Below, piece after piece: positions 26,560 through 34,079 of a stretch of DNA of 64,000 bases (its first letter is position 1; each line of letters opens with the position of its first letter). The stretch lies in contig JBBKVS010000299.1 of the NCBI GenBank assembly GCA_037968555.1, positions 1 through 64,000 of the forward strand, in the 5' to 3' direction. The translations under genes and the position numbers were made by a program. This DNA comes from JAWXBM01 sp037968555 (GTDB lineage Bacteria > Pseudomonadota > Gammaproteobacteria > Xanthomonadales > SZUA-36). Under the pieces are notes generated by a model. The model saw only the letters and a program-made list of their open reading frames with translations. It was not told the DNA's origin and did no database searches.

Positions 26560-28092
26560 TCAGTCTGTCGCTTTTACGAGTAAAGAAGTCCCGGTCATTT
26601 CTGCGGGCTGTTGCAGCCCCAGCAAGTCCAGCATGGTTGGGGCGATGTCGCGCAAAGCCCCCCAGGGCTTGAGCCGGGCAGGGCGGCCATGAAACACCAG
26701 CGGCACCGGATTGGTGGTATGCGCAGTAAGACTTTGGCCGCTGATGGGGTCCAGCATCTGCTCGACGTTGCCGTGATCGGCCGTTATCAGCAATTCACTG
26801 CCTGTGTCATTAACTGCCTTGATCACCACAGCCAGGCAGCTATCCACTGCTTCAACTGCGGCCATCGCGGCCTGCATACTGCCGGTATGTCCCACCATGT
26901 CCGGATTGGCCACGTTGCAAATGATCACATCAAATTGACCAGAACGTATGGCCTGGCCCAATTGTTCGGCCAGTGCCGGCGCACTCATTTCGGGTTGCAG
27001 ATCGTAGGTGGCAACCTGGGGCGATGGAATCAGGATGCGTTGTTCCAATGGGAAAGGCTGCTCCCGGCCACCGTTGAAAAAGAAAGTCACGTGCGCATAC
27101 TTTTCTGTTTCTGCTATGCGCAACTGGCTTAAACCCTGTTCGGCCAATAGCTCTCCAAACATTCGCGGTAGTGCACTGGGCGGAAAAGCCACGCTCACCG
27201 GCAACCCTTCCAGGTATTCCGTCATGCAAACAAAGGCGGCCAAGGCAATGTGCTGTCGGCTGAACCCGGAAAAAGGCTCTTCAACAAAGGCACGTGTCAG
27301 TTCACGTGCCCGGTCAGCACGGAAGTTTACGAAAATCATACTGTCACCCCCGGCTATGGCCTGAGCGCCATTGAGTACAGTGGGTGCGACGAATTCATCG
27401 TTCTCATCGCGAACATAGGCCTGGCTCAATGCCTCGGCCGCCGAGGCAGCATGCTGGTCCGATACAGCGTGGGCGATTGCTGTGTAAGCGCTTTCAACCC
27501 GGTCCCAGCGCTGATCGCGATCCATGGAGAAATACCGCCCACACACCGAATTGATCTGCACACCCGGCATCGTATCGACCAAAGCCTGCATGGCAGCGAT
27601 GGACTCGGTAGCGCTACGCGGTGGTGTGTCGCGCCCGTCCAGGAACAGATGCAGGGCAACTTTTGTCGCGCCACGTGCATGAGCCAGCATGACTGTGGCC
27701 TGGAAATGCTCGTCGTGACTATGCACTCCGCCTGGTGAAAGCAGGCCCATGATATGGACTGTGCCGTTTTTGCCAGCAGCGTCTATACCATCGCAAAGCA
27801 CCTGGTTGTTGATAAAGCTGCCGTCGCGAATGGCCAGGCTGATGCGGGTAAAGTCCTGGTAAACAATCCGGCCCGCGCCCATGTTCATATGGCCCACTTC
27901 AGAATTACCCATTTGTCCCGCAGGCAGGCCCACTGCTTCACCCGAAGTATTCAGCAAACTGTGCGGATGCTCCTGCCAGAGCCGATCCCAGCAGGGAGTG
28001 TGGGCTTGAGCAATGGCATTGTGTTCAGCTTCTTCCCGGTAACCCCAGCCATCCAGAATCATCAGTACCAGGGATTTTTTTTGAGTGCTCAT
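26560..28092 (-). CDS. gpmI: 2,3-bisphosphoglycerate-independent phosphoglycerate mutase
   Basis: Glycolytic and gluconeogenic enzyme that interconverts 3- and 2-phosphoglycerate with a phosphoserine intermediate and two metal ions. The 510-residue protein has the alkaline-phosphatase-fold motifs VLMILDGWGYR at the start, MGNSEVGHMNMGAGR near 60-75, LHLFLDGRDTPPRS, and ITADHGNVEQM near the end. AAGGAAG precedes the ATG at good spacing. It is the first gene of the gpmI-envC-ctpA operon. Confidence 0.97.
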   Translation of the reverse strand: MSTQKKSLVLMILDGWGYREEAEHNAIAQAHTPCWDRLWQEHPHSLLNTSGEAVGLPAGQMGNSEVGHMNMGAGRIVYQDFTRISLAIRDGSFINNQVLCDGIDAAGKNGTVHIMGLLSPGGVHSHDEHFQATVMLAHARGATKVALHLFLDGRDTPPRSATESIAAMQALVDTMPGVQINSVCGRYFSMDRDQRWDRVESAYTAIAHAVSDQHAASAAEALSQAYVRDENDEFVAPTVLNGAQAIAGGDSMIFVNFRADRARELTRAFVEEPFSGFSRQHIALAAFVCMTEYLEGLPVSVAFPPSALPRMFGELLAEQGLSQLRIAETEKYAHVTFFFNGGREQPFPLEQRILIPSPQVATYDLQPEMSAPALAEQLGQAIRSGQFDVIICNVANPDMVGHTGSMQAAMAAVEAVDSCLAVVIKAVNDTGSELLITADHGNVEQMLDPISGQSLTAHTTNPVPLVFHGRPARLKPWGALRDIAPTMLDLLGLQQPAEMTGTSLLVKATD

Positions 28093-28323
28093 GTTGGCTT
28101 CCTTACTGCGGGTATGTTGGCCTTGCTTATAAAATTGAGGATGGTGCTCAGGCTTAAAACCGAGAAATTATGCTTTGGGTGATTACTTGTAATCTTCGAT
28201 CGCCGTCACCACTTGTTACGGGCTGGTATTTGACAGCAATAAGCCTAAGTCAGCCCGACAAGGGCGCAATTATTCCATAAACCACCTGCCGGGTTCAGCG
28301 CGGTCCAGGCAAAATGATAAAAA

Positions 28324-28347
28324 TTGAGTAAATCAATCCATACTCAA
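28324..28347. promoter_or_regulatory. Inverted repeat upstream of rhodanese gene
   Basis: TTGAGTA (28324-28330) and TACTCAA (28341-28347) are perfect seven-base arms with a ten-base spacer. The structure ends 27 bases before the rhodanese start, in an A/T-rich stretch that probably holds the promoter. It could be an operator or a leader hairpin. Confidence 0.35.
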
Positions 28348-28374
28348 AATTAACTGAACAGGAAAAAGGGCGTA

Positions 28375-28800
28375 ATGGACCAAATATTGGAATTCATCAG
28401 CAAACACCCACTCTTATGTGGCGGTTTCGTGGCGGTTCTGGGTTTTCTGATCTGGACCGAGTTGCAGCGGCGTTTGCAGGGCTTGCAGGAACTCAGTCCA
28501 GCGGAAGTAGTGACCTGGATGAATGATCCCTCTACCGTCCTCATTGATGTTTCTTCGGGCGCGGATTTCAACAAAGGGCATATACTCAATTCGCGGAATA
28601 TCGCATTGTCGCGCATTCAGAAACCGGATGCCGAAGTGGAAAAGTTGCACAAGTCCAAGTTGGTGCTGGTGTGCAAAACCGGTCAAACGTCTGCCCAGGC
28701 AGCAGCTGCCCTGAAGAAGCAGGGAGTCAGCCAGGTTGCGGTATTGAAGGGTGGCATGGCACGCTGGTTGGGTGACCAATACCCGGTTACGCGTAAGTAA
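28375..28800 (+). CDS. Membrane-anchored rhodanese-like protein (YibN type)
   Basis: Single-domain sulfurtransferase-like protein. The 141-residue product has an N-terminal membrane helix (about 13-26) and a rhodanese domain with the active-site loop VLVCKTGQTSAQ, whose cysteine would carry persulfide. In E. coli the yibN-grxC-secB-gpsA order is known. Here the rhodanese and secB are kept, but no glutaredoxin lies between them. GGAAAAAGGG precedes the start. Confidence 0.9.
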   Translation: MDQILEFISKHPLLCGGFVAVLGFLIWTELQRRLQGLQELSPAEVVTWMNDPSTVLIDVSSGADFNKGHILNSRNIALSRIQKPDAEVEKLHKSKLVLVCKTGQTSAQAAAALKKQGVSQVAVLKGGMARWLGDQYPVTRK

Positions 28801-28861
28801 AACCCGGAATTACCCTATTTCAAAAGAACACCAATGATCCACAATTCGGGAATGTTTCAGC

Positions 28862-28890
28862 TGGCCAAGTCATTGATCAGGTGGGATAAT
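28862..28890 (+). promoter_or_regulatory. Candidate secB promoter (extended -10)
   Basis: TG, one base, then GATAAT (28885-28890) makes an extended -10. TGGCCA (28862-28867), 17 bases upstream, is a four-of-six -35. It lies about 70 bases before the secB start, in the gap where grxC would be expected. Confidence 0.4.
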
Positions 28891-28961
28891 CCACAACCTT
28901 GCCCGGCCGGGGAGCGGCCTGGTGTAAAAATTGACCCATAAATCTGAAGAGTGAAAATACC

Positions 28962-29498
28962 ATGGCAGAAGAAAATCAGGCAGCGGCGGCAGGCATCAGC
29001 CCCGAAAACGCTGCAAACGCACAGTTCCAGATCCAGAAACTTTACGTCAAAGACGTATCCTTCGAATTACCCAACGCGCCGGAAATATTCCAGGAGCAGG
29101 GCCAGGCAGACGTCAAGATGAGCCTGGCACAGCGGGTTGAAGATCTGGGAGAAAACCTGATGGAAGTGGTTCTGACGATTACCGTCACCGCATCCATGGG
29201 TGAAAAAACCGCTTACCTGGCTGAAATTGCCCAGGCCGGCATTTTCCTGGTTTCAGGCTTCAATGATCAAACCAAACACATGGTGATGAACACCATGTGT
29301 CCAAACACCCTGTTTCCATACGCTCGTCGGGCCATATCCGCGATGGTTTCCGATGGGGGTTTTCCGCCTCTGGTACTGCAGCCGGTCAATTTTGAACAAC
29401 TGTACGCCAAGCGCATGCAGGATCTGGCCAGTCAACAGAATGGCGCGGGCGGTCAGCCCGCTGATGCCACAGCCCTGCCTACGGAATTCACGGCTTAA
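28962..29498 (+). CDS. secB: Protein-export chaperone SecB
   Basis: SecB keeps precursor proteins unfolded and delivers them to SecA. The 178-residue protein has the conserved core (FQIQKLYVKDVSFELPNAP, ETAYLAEIAQAGIF-like segment, and NTLFPYARRAISAMVSDGGFPPL) plus an alanine- and glycine-rich tail. The N-terminus has an extra acidic and alanine-rich stretch. gpsA follows after 58 bases, the normal order. Confidence 0.96.
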   Translation: MAEENQAAAAGISPENAANAQFQIQKLYVKDVSFELPNAPEIFQEQGQADVKMSLAQRVEDLGENLMEVVLTITVTASMGEKTAYLAEIAQAGIFLVSGFNDQTKHMVMNTMCPNTLFPYARRAISAMVSDGGFPPLVLQPVNFEQLYAKRMQDLASQQNGAGGQPADATALPTEFTA

Positions 29499-29556
29499 GA
29501 CTATCCAGCTGACAGATGCTGATTTTGCTCCAAATCGCCTTCCCTGAGACACAGCA

Positions 29557-30552
29557 GTGAAAATTGCTGTCATCGGCGCAGGCTCCTGGGGTACTGCTCT
29601 GGCCATGCAATTGGCCAGAGGTGGCAATCAGAGCGTGTTGTGGGGACGTAGTCCCAAAGATGTCGCGCGGATGCAGCGAGAAGGCTGCAATCAACGATTT
29701 TTGCCGGGCATCAGCTTTCCACCAGGGCTGCAAGTCAACGACGACTTGCAGCACTCGGTACAGCAAGCAGATGAAGTATTACTGGCGGTTCCCAGCCATG
29801 CTTTTGCTGAGGTGCTGGCCAAAGTCTACCCGGAGTTACGGCCAGGACAGGGCATAGCCTGGGCGTGCAAAGGATTGCAACCTGGCACCGGTCGACTGCT
29901 ACACCAGGCTGCACGGGATGTATTGGGTGATGAGCGCCCTTTAGCGGTGGTCACCGGTCCTTCCTTCGCCATAGAAGTCGCAAAAGAACTACCCACTGCA
30001 GTGACGGTCGCAGGAACAGAACAGAACTTCTGTCGCAAAATAGCGCAGTCCTTGCACAGTGGAAATTTTCGCGCTTATACCAGTGATGACATTGTTGGCG
30101 CAGAACTCGGGGGCGCTGTCAAAAACGTGTTGGCAGTGGCCACGGGAATTTCTGATGGTATGGGTCTGGGTAACAACGCCCGTGCGGCCCTGGTTACCCG
30201 TGGTATGGCCGAAATGTTGCGCTTGGGTCGTACGCTCAAAGCCAACGAGAAAACCCTGATTGGATTGGCTGGTATGGGCGATTTGGTGCTGACATGCACC
30301 GGCGATCTGTCACGCAACCGGCGGCTGGGACTGGATCTCGGAGCGGGTAAAAGCCTGGCAGACAGCCTGCGTGACATCGGCCAGGTAGTGGAGGGCGTCA
30401 GTACTTCTGAAGAAATCTGGCGCATGGCGCAACGGCATGGCGTCGATATGCCCATATCCGAGCAGGTTTACGGCATCATCCACCAGGGCCGCAGTCCCGA
30501 GCAATGCGTCCGGGATTTATTGGCACGAGAGCAGAAACCCGAAACCCTGTAG
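29557..30552 (+). CDS. gpsA: NAD(P)-dependent glycerol-3-phosphate dehydrogenase
   Basis: Makes sn-glycerol 3-phosphate for phospholipid synthesis. The 331-residue protein begins with the dinucleotide-binding motif VIGAGSWGTALA (5-16) and contains the conserved VTGPSFAIEV, GGAVKNVLAVATG with the catalytic lysine, and GLAGMGDLVLTC. The start is GTG 29557. Confidence 0.97.
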   Translation: MKIAVIGAGSWGTALAMQLARGGNQSVLWGRSPKDVARMQREGCNQRFLPGISFPPGLQVNDDLQHSVQQADEVLLAVPSHAFAEVLAKVYPELRPGQGIAWACKGLQPGTGRLLHQAARDVLGDERPLAVVTGPSFAIEVAKELPTAVTVAGTEQNFCRKIAQSLHSGNFRAYTSDDIVGAELGGAVKNVLAVATGISDGMGLGNNARAALVTRGMAEMLRLGRTLKANEKTLIGLAGMGDLVLTCTGDLSRNRRLGLDLGAGKSLADSLRDIGQVVEGVSTSEEIWRMAQRHGVDMPISEQVYGIIHQGRSPEQCVRDLLAREQKPETL

Positions 30553-30560
30553 GCACAAGG

Positions 30561-30585
30561 CAACGCTGAATTCTTCAGTTGTTTT
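30561..30585 (+). terminator. Probable terminator after gpsA
   Basis: CAA plus CTGAA (30561-30563, 30566-30570) pair with TTCAG plus TTG (30574-30581) around three bases, leaving a two-base bulge. TTTT follows. It sits nine bases after the gpsA stop and ahead of the convergent trmL. Confidence 0.5.
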
Positions 30586-30640
30586 CCTGGAGATTTTGGG
30601 TTTGTTCGACCGAGGCTTCCACGGCCAACCATACTTCGTA

Positions 30641-31117
30641 TCAGGATTTTCCCGACTCAAGTCCCGCAAAATCTGCCTGCCGCAGCGCCTCATACAGCGC
30701 CACTGCAACGGTATTGGACAGGTTCAGACTGCGACTGTTGGCCTGCATGGGTAAACGCAATACACGCTCATCTCCAATATTGTTCAGTAGTTCAGTCGGC
30801 AGCCCGCGGCTTTCCGGGCCAAACAACAGGCCGTCATCCGCCTGGAAAGTGACCTGGTCATAGCGCCGTTTGCCTTTGGTGGAAAAGGCCCACAAGGGTT
30901 TCTGCGTGTGCTGCTGGTAATAGTCCTGCCAACTTTCATATAGCTGCACTCGAGCCATATCGTGATAGTCCAGCCCGGCACGACGCAGCTGAGCGTCTTC
31001 CAGTTTGAAACCACAGGGGCCAATCAAATGCAGCCGAGCGGCCGTATTGGCGCAAAGTCGGATGATGTTGCCGGTATTGGGCGGTATTTCTGGTTGATAC
31101 AGGATGATGTCGAACAT
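30641..31117 (-). CDS. trmL: tRNA (cytidine/uridine-2'-O-)-methyltransferase TrmL
   Basis: SPOUT-family enzyme that 2'-O-methylates the wobble position of certain leucine tRNAs. The 158-residue protein starts MFDIILYQPEIPPNTGNIIR and has the knot motifs LLFGPESRGLP and RSLNLSNTVAVALYE. ATG 31117 is preferred over a 19-residue upstream extension because the family begins here. It converges with gpsA. Confidence 0.95.
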   Translation of the reverse strand: MFDIILYQPEIPPNTGNIIRLCANTAARLHLIGPCGFKLEDAQLRRAGLDYHDMARVQLYESWQDYYQQHTQKPLWAFSTKGKRRYDQVTFQADDGLLFGPESRGLPTELLNNIGDERVLRLPMQANSRSLNLSNTVAVALYEALRQADFAGLESGKS

Positions 31118-31334
31118 GAACGGAAGACTGCCACGAGTACCAAGCAAAAAGCGAGAAATTAAGGAAACAAGCAATTAGCCAGATTTGCGATAAAGCGAAA
31201 CGGCTCAACCACGCGAAATTTACCGGGCGAGGCGTAAAGTCTATCGCATAAGAATTGAGCAGAAGTTGTGCATCCTCATGAAATATATAAGAAAAATATA
31301 GAAATGCAAACATTTGGTCTGCTTAGAAATACAA

Positions 31335-31363
31335 TTGACAGTCTCGGGGTGTGGGTATATTGT
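31335..31363 (+). promoter_or_regulatory. Strong sigma-70 promoter for nrdJa
   Basis: TTGACA (31335-31340) is a perfect -35, separated by 17 bases from TATTGT (31358-31363). Transcription should begin near 31370, giving a leader of about 95 bases. This is the best sigma-70 promoter seen in the window. Confidence 0.65.
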
Positions 31364-31371
31364 TTACACCC
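31347..31371. promoter_or_regulatory. Inverted repeat over the nrdJa -10 region
   Basis: GGGTGT (31347-31352) and ACACCC (31366-31371) are six-base inverted arms flanking the -10 element. The right part of the stretch 31350-31365 also matches half of an NrdR box (TATATTGT). It could be a second, weak regulator site. Confidence 0.4.
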
Positions 31372-31375
31372 GCTG

Positions 31376-31391
31376 ACACAACATCTTGTGT
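31376..31391. promoter_or_regulatory. NrdR-box-like palindrome upstream of nrdJa
   Basis: ACACAACATCTTGTGT is a 16-base near-perfect palindrome that matches the known NrdR operator consensus acaCwAtATaTwGtgt at 14 of 16 positions. It lies just downstream of the predicted transcription start, where bound NrdR would block transcription. NrdR represses ribonucleotide reductase genes when (d)ATP is plentiful. The nrdR gene itself is not in the window. Confidence 0.75.
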
Positions 31392-31463
31392 CCGAAAAAG
31401 AAGAAGAGCACAATGACTTGTGCCCTTTAATAAATAAAACCAAATAATTAGACGGTAAAAGTG

Positions 31464-33611
31464 ATGAGCAGCGTTCAGGCCGAGGCGATTGACATTGATT
31501 CACAAGACATTCCCTTACAGGAAGCATCTCTCGACATCTGGGACAAGAAGTACCGGCTGAAGTCCAAAACGGGTGAATTCGTCGATGCAAATATTGATGA
31601 CACGTTCAAGCGCGTAGCCAAAGCCATTGCCGATGTAGAACCCAGCGAAGAAAAGCGTGATCGTTGGTATGGCGAGTTTCTTTGGGCCTTGCGACGTGGC
31701 GCCATTCCGGCAGGCCGTATTACTTCCAATGCAGGTGCTCAGGCGCATAAGCCTGCTACATCAACTATCAACTGTACTGTGTCGGGCACCATTACCGACT
31801 CCATGAATGGCATCCTCGAAAAAGTGCATGAGGCCGGGCTGACGCTGAAGGCCGGCTGCGGTATTGGTTATGAATTTTCAACATTGCGCCCCAAGGGTGC
31901 CTATGTATCCGGTGCGGGTGCCTATACATCGGGTCCACTGAGCTTTATGGACATCTATGACAAGATGTGTTTTACCGTTTCTTCAGCCGGTGGCCGGCGC
32001 GGTGCACAGATGGCCACTTTTGAAATTGGCCATCCTGATGTAATGGAGTTCATCCGCGCCAAGCGCGAAGATGGCCGATTACGCCAGTTCAATTGCTCTT
32101 TGTTGATTACCGACGAATTCATCCGCGCCGTAGAAAATAATGCAACCTGGTCGCTGGCCTTTCCCATCAATGAGCACGAAGCGCAGGAACTGGATCTGCA
32201 AAGCCCGGATCAAGTGTTGTGGCGCGAATGGCCACAATCCGAAGGTTACGTCACGCGAGAAGATGGTCTGGTGGCCTGCCGCATTTACAAAACCATTCCC
32301 GCGAGGCGTTTATGGGACATGATCATGTCCTCTACCTATGATTTTGCTGAGCCCGGTTTCATCCTGGTCGATCGCATCAACGAGATGAACAACAATTGGT
32401 TTTGTGAAAACATCCGCGCCACCAACCCCTGTGGTGAACAGCCTCTGCCGCCTTATGGAGCCTGCTTGTTGGGTTCGATCAATCTCACCCGTTTTGTTGA
32501 GCAACCGTTCACAGAGCAGGCCAGTTTTAACTGGGACGCTTATCGCAAAGTCGTGCGCATATTTACCCGTATGCTGGATAACGTGGTTGAAATCAATGGT
32601 TTGCCCTTGGGCAAACAAAGAGACGAAATTAAGCGTAAGCGCAGGCATGGCATGGGGTTCCTGGGCTTGGGTTCTACTCTCAGCCTGATGGGTATGCGCT
32701 ATGGTTCGGCGGATTCGTTGGAGTTCACTGAACGCGTATCGCGCGAAATGGCGCTGGCAGGCTGGGAAGAAGGCCTGGAACTGAGTCGCGAGCGTGGTGC
32801 GGCTCCGATCATGAATGAAATGTTTACCGTCGACGGTGGCATGCTGCGCCGTCGGCCGGAAATGCTGGACGATGGATACAAAGTGGGCGATCAGGTGCCT
32901 GGCAAACTGCTACACGCCCGTTACAGCCGATATATGCAGCGGCTGGCAGAACATGCCCCGGAGCTGGTCAAGGCGTTGAGTGAAGAGGGTGCACGTTTTA
33001 CGCATCATTCATCCATAGCCCCGACCGGAACGATTTCTTTGTCCCTGGGTAACAATGTTTCCAATGGAATAGAGCCCAGCTTTGCCCACCATTACAGTCG
33101 TAACGTGATTCGTGAAGGCCGTAAGAGCAAGGAAAAAGTTGAGGTGTTCAGCTACGAATTATTGGCCTATCGGCACTTGGTCAACCAGCGCGCCATGCCT
33201 TATGCAACAGATGAAGACAGCAAGTTGCCGGAATATTTTCTCACGGCAGAGGACATCTTGCCCAGCCAGCATGTGGATATCCAGGCAGCGGCACAGAAAT
33301 GGATTGATTCTTCCATTTCCAAGACGGCCAATGTGCCTACCGATTTTCCTTACGAGCAATTCAAAGATATTTATATGTATGCCCATCGCAGCGGTTTGAA
33401 AGGCTGCACCACCTTCCGCTTTAATCCAGAGGCTTTCCAGGGCGTGTTGGTACAAGAGCGCGATCTGGAAAATACCACTTATCGCTTTGTGCTGGATGAT
33501 GGCGAGGTAGTAGAGTTGAAGGGCAACGAAGAAATTGAATACGACGGTGAAATGCATACTGCCGCCAACCTGTTTGACGCGCTCAAGGAAGGTTATTACG
33601 GAAAGTTTTAA
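31464..33611 (+). CDS. nrdJ: Adenosylcobalamin-dependent (class II) ribonucleotide reductase, large part
   Basis: Reduces ribonucleotides to deoxyribonucleotides with a B12-generated radical, with or without oxygen. The 715-residue protein has the class II pattern: substrate-site cysteine Cys104 in STINCTVSGT, the loop KAGCGIGYEFSTLRPKG, SSAGGRRGAQMATF, NPCGEQPLPPYGACLLGSINL with Cys323, and HHSSIAPTGTISLSLGNNVSNGIEPSF. It ends at EGYYGKF and lacks the C-terminal cysteine tail, which is encoded by the separate gene at 34080-34805, as in the NrdJa/NrdJb split of Pseudomonas aeruginosa. ATG 31464 is preceded in frame by GTG. The promoter and NrdR-like box lie upstream. Confidence 0.94.
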   Translation: MSSVQAEAIDIDSQDIPLQEASLDIWDKKYRLKSKTGEFVDANIDDTFKRVAKAIADVEPSEEKRDRWYGEFLWALRRGAIPAGRITSNAGAQAHKPATSTINCTVSGTITDSMNGILEKVHEAGLTLKAGCGIGYEFSTLRPKGAYVSGAGAYTSGPLSFMDIYDKMCFTVSSAGGRRGAQMATFEIGHPDVMEFIRAKREDGRLRQFNCSLLITDEFIRAVENNATWSLAFPINEHEAQELDLQSPDQVLWREWPQSEGYVTREDGLVACRIYKTIPARRLWDMIMSSTYDFAEPGFILVDRINEMNNNWFCENIRATNPCGEQPLPPYGACLLGSINLTRFVEQPFTEQASFNWDAYRKVVRIFTRMLDNVVEINGLPLGKQRDEIKRKRRHGMGFLGLGSTLSLMGMRYGSADSLEFTERVSREMALAGWEEGLELSRERGAAPIMNEMFTVDGGMLRRRPEMLDDGYKVGDQVPGKLLHARYSRYMQRLAEHAPELVKALSEEGARFTHHSSIAPTGTISLSLGNNVSNGIEPSFAHHYSRNVIREGRKSKEKVEVFSYELLAYRHLVNQRAMPYATDEDSKLPEYFLTAEDILPSQHVDIQAAAQKWIDSSISKTANVPTDFPYEQFKDIYMYAHRSGLKGCTTFRFNPEAFQGVLVQERDLENTTYRFVLDDGEVVELKGNEEIEYDGEMHTAANLFDALKEGYYGKF

Positions 33612-33665
33612 ATGCTGTACCCGAAAAAGAGACCCAAAAAGTATATTAAGAAAATCGTGGATTGA
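33612..33665 (+). CDS. Possible lysine-rich 17-residue peptide abutting nrdJa stop
   Basis: ATG 33612 follows the nrdJa TAA with no gap and opens 17 codons (MLYPKKRPKKYIKKIVD) before TGA. The product would be strongly basic with seven lysines. Its YIKKIV resembles the RIDRKIV near the start of NrdJb, so it may be a relic of an older nrdJb start instead of a working gene. There is no independent ribosome binding site; expression would need reinitiation. Confidence 0.25.
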   Translation: MLYPKKRPKKYIKKIVD

Positions 33666-34079
33666 AGCTGGGACCAAACAACGGAGGTGTACCGAAGTAC
33701 ATGGAAGTGCACCTAGTAAAATAATAATAAACTACCAGGGATAAAGTGGCGGCGAGGGATTTTGGGAAACCGCCGGTCTGAGGGAGTTGAATGGTACAGG
33801 GACGTACGCTTTTTTTGGGTTACAGAAACAGAATTACAGGCTCATACCTGGCCAGAGCTCCATGCCTGGCCAGGAATAGCCGGAGAGGATTGGGGAACGC
33901 CGAAGGACCGCCACCAACAGGGAGTAGTGGCGAGATTTGATTCAAAAGCCCGGCGTCTCCCGATAGAATAATAAAGCCAGGCCAAGCCAAGACTGGCAAG
34001 AGTCGGCAAGCAAGTGTTTCAAACTCTTGCTGTTCGACGGGCGCAATCATTAAACCCACAAATTCAGGTTCAGAGCATT
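33666..34079 (+). ncRNA. Structured spacer between nrdJa and nrdJb, possible RNA element
   Basis: No convincing gene fits here, yet several stems can be drawn: GGTGTAC 33686-33692 with GTGCACC 33707-33713 (alternative TGTAC-CGAA-GTACA at 33688-33701); GGCGG 33748-33752 with CCGCC 33770-33774; CCTGGCCAG 33847-33855 with CTGGCCAGG 33866-33874; and a long stem 33889-33902 with 33951-33964. The long stem encloses CGCCAC 33909-33914 with GTGGCG 33927-33932. Two G-U pairs and one mismatch in the long stem fit an RNA. In P. aeruginosa, as I recall, the two genes are nearly adjacent. It might be a cis-regulator, a separate small RNA, or a decayed insertion. Confidence 0.45.
33847..33874. repeat. Nine-base-pair hairpin in the nrdJ spacer
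   Basis: The self-complementary octamer CTGGCCAG occurs twice, ten bases apart, and forms a nine-pair stem. No T run follows, so it is not an intrinsic terminator. Confidence 0.65.

Noticed and set aside
31118..31463. Adenosylcobalamin riboswitch upstream of the B12-dependent reductase
   Set aside because: No B12-box-like GCCACTG core or large multistem leader is visible; the predicted leader is only about 95 bases.
33762..33971. Open frame in the nrdJ spacer (69 codons, plus strand)
   Set aside because: No ribosome binding site, no family features, and the stretch is better explained by inverted repeats.
33612..34079. RNase P RNA, tmRNA, 6S RNA or a group I/II intron in the nrdJ spacer
   Set aside because: The GAGGAAAGTCC core of RNase P RNA is absent, no tRNA-like end of tmRNA is seen, and neither a group II domain V hairpin with a GUGYG start nor the group I P7 strands could be found.
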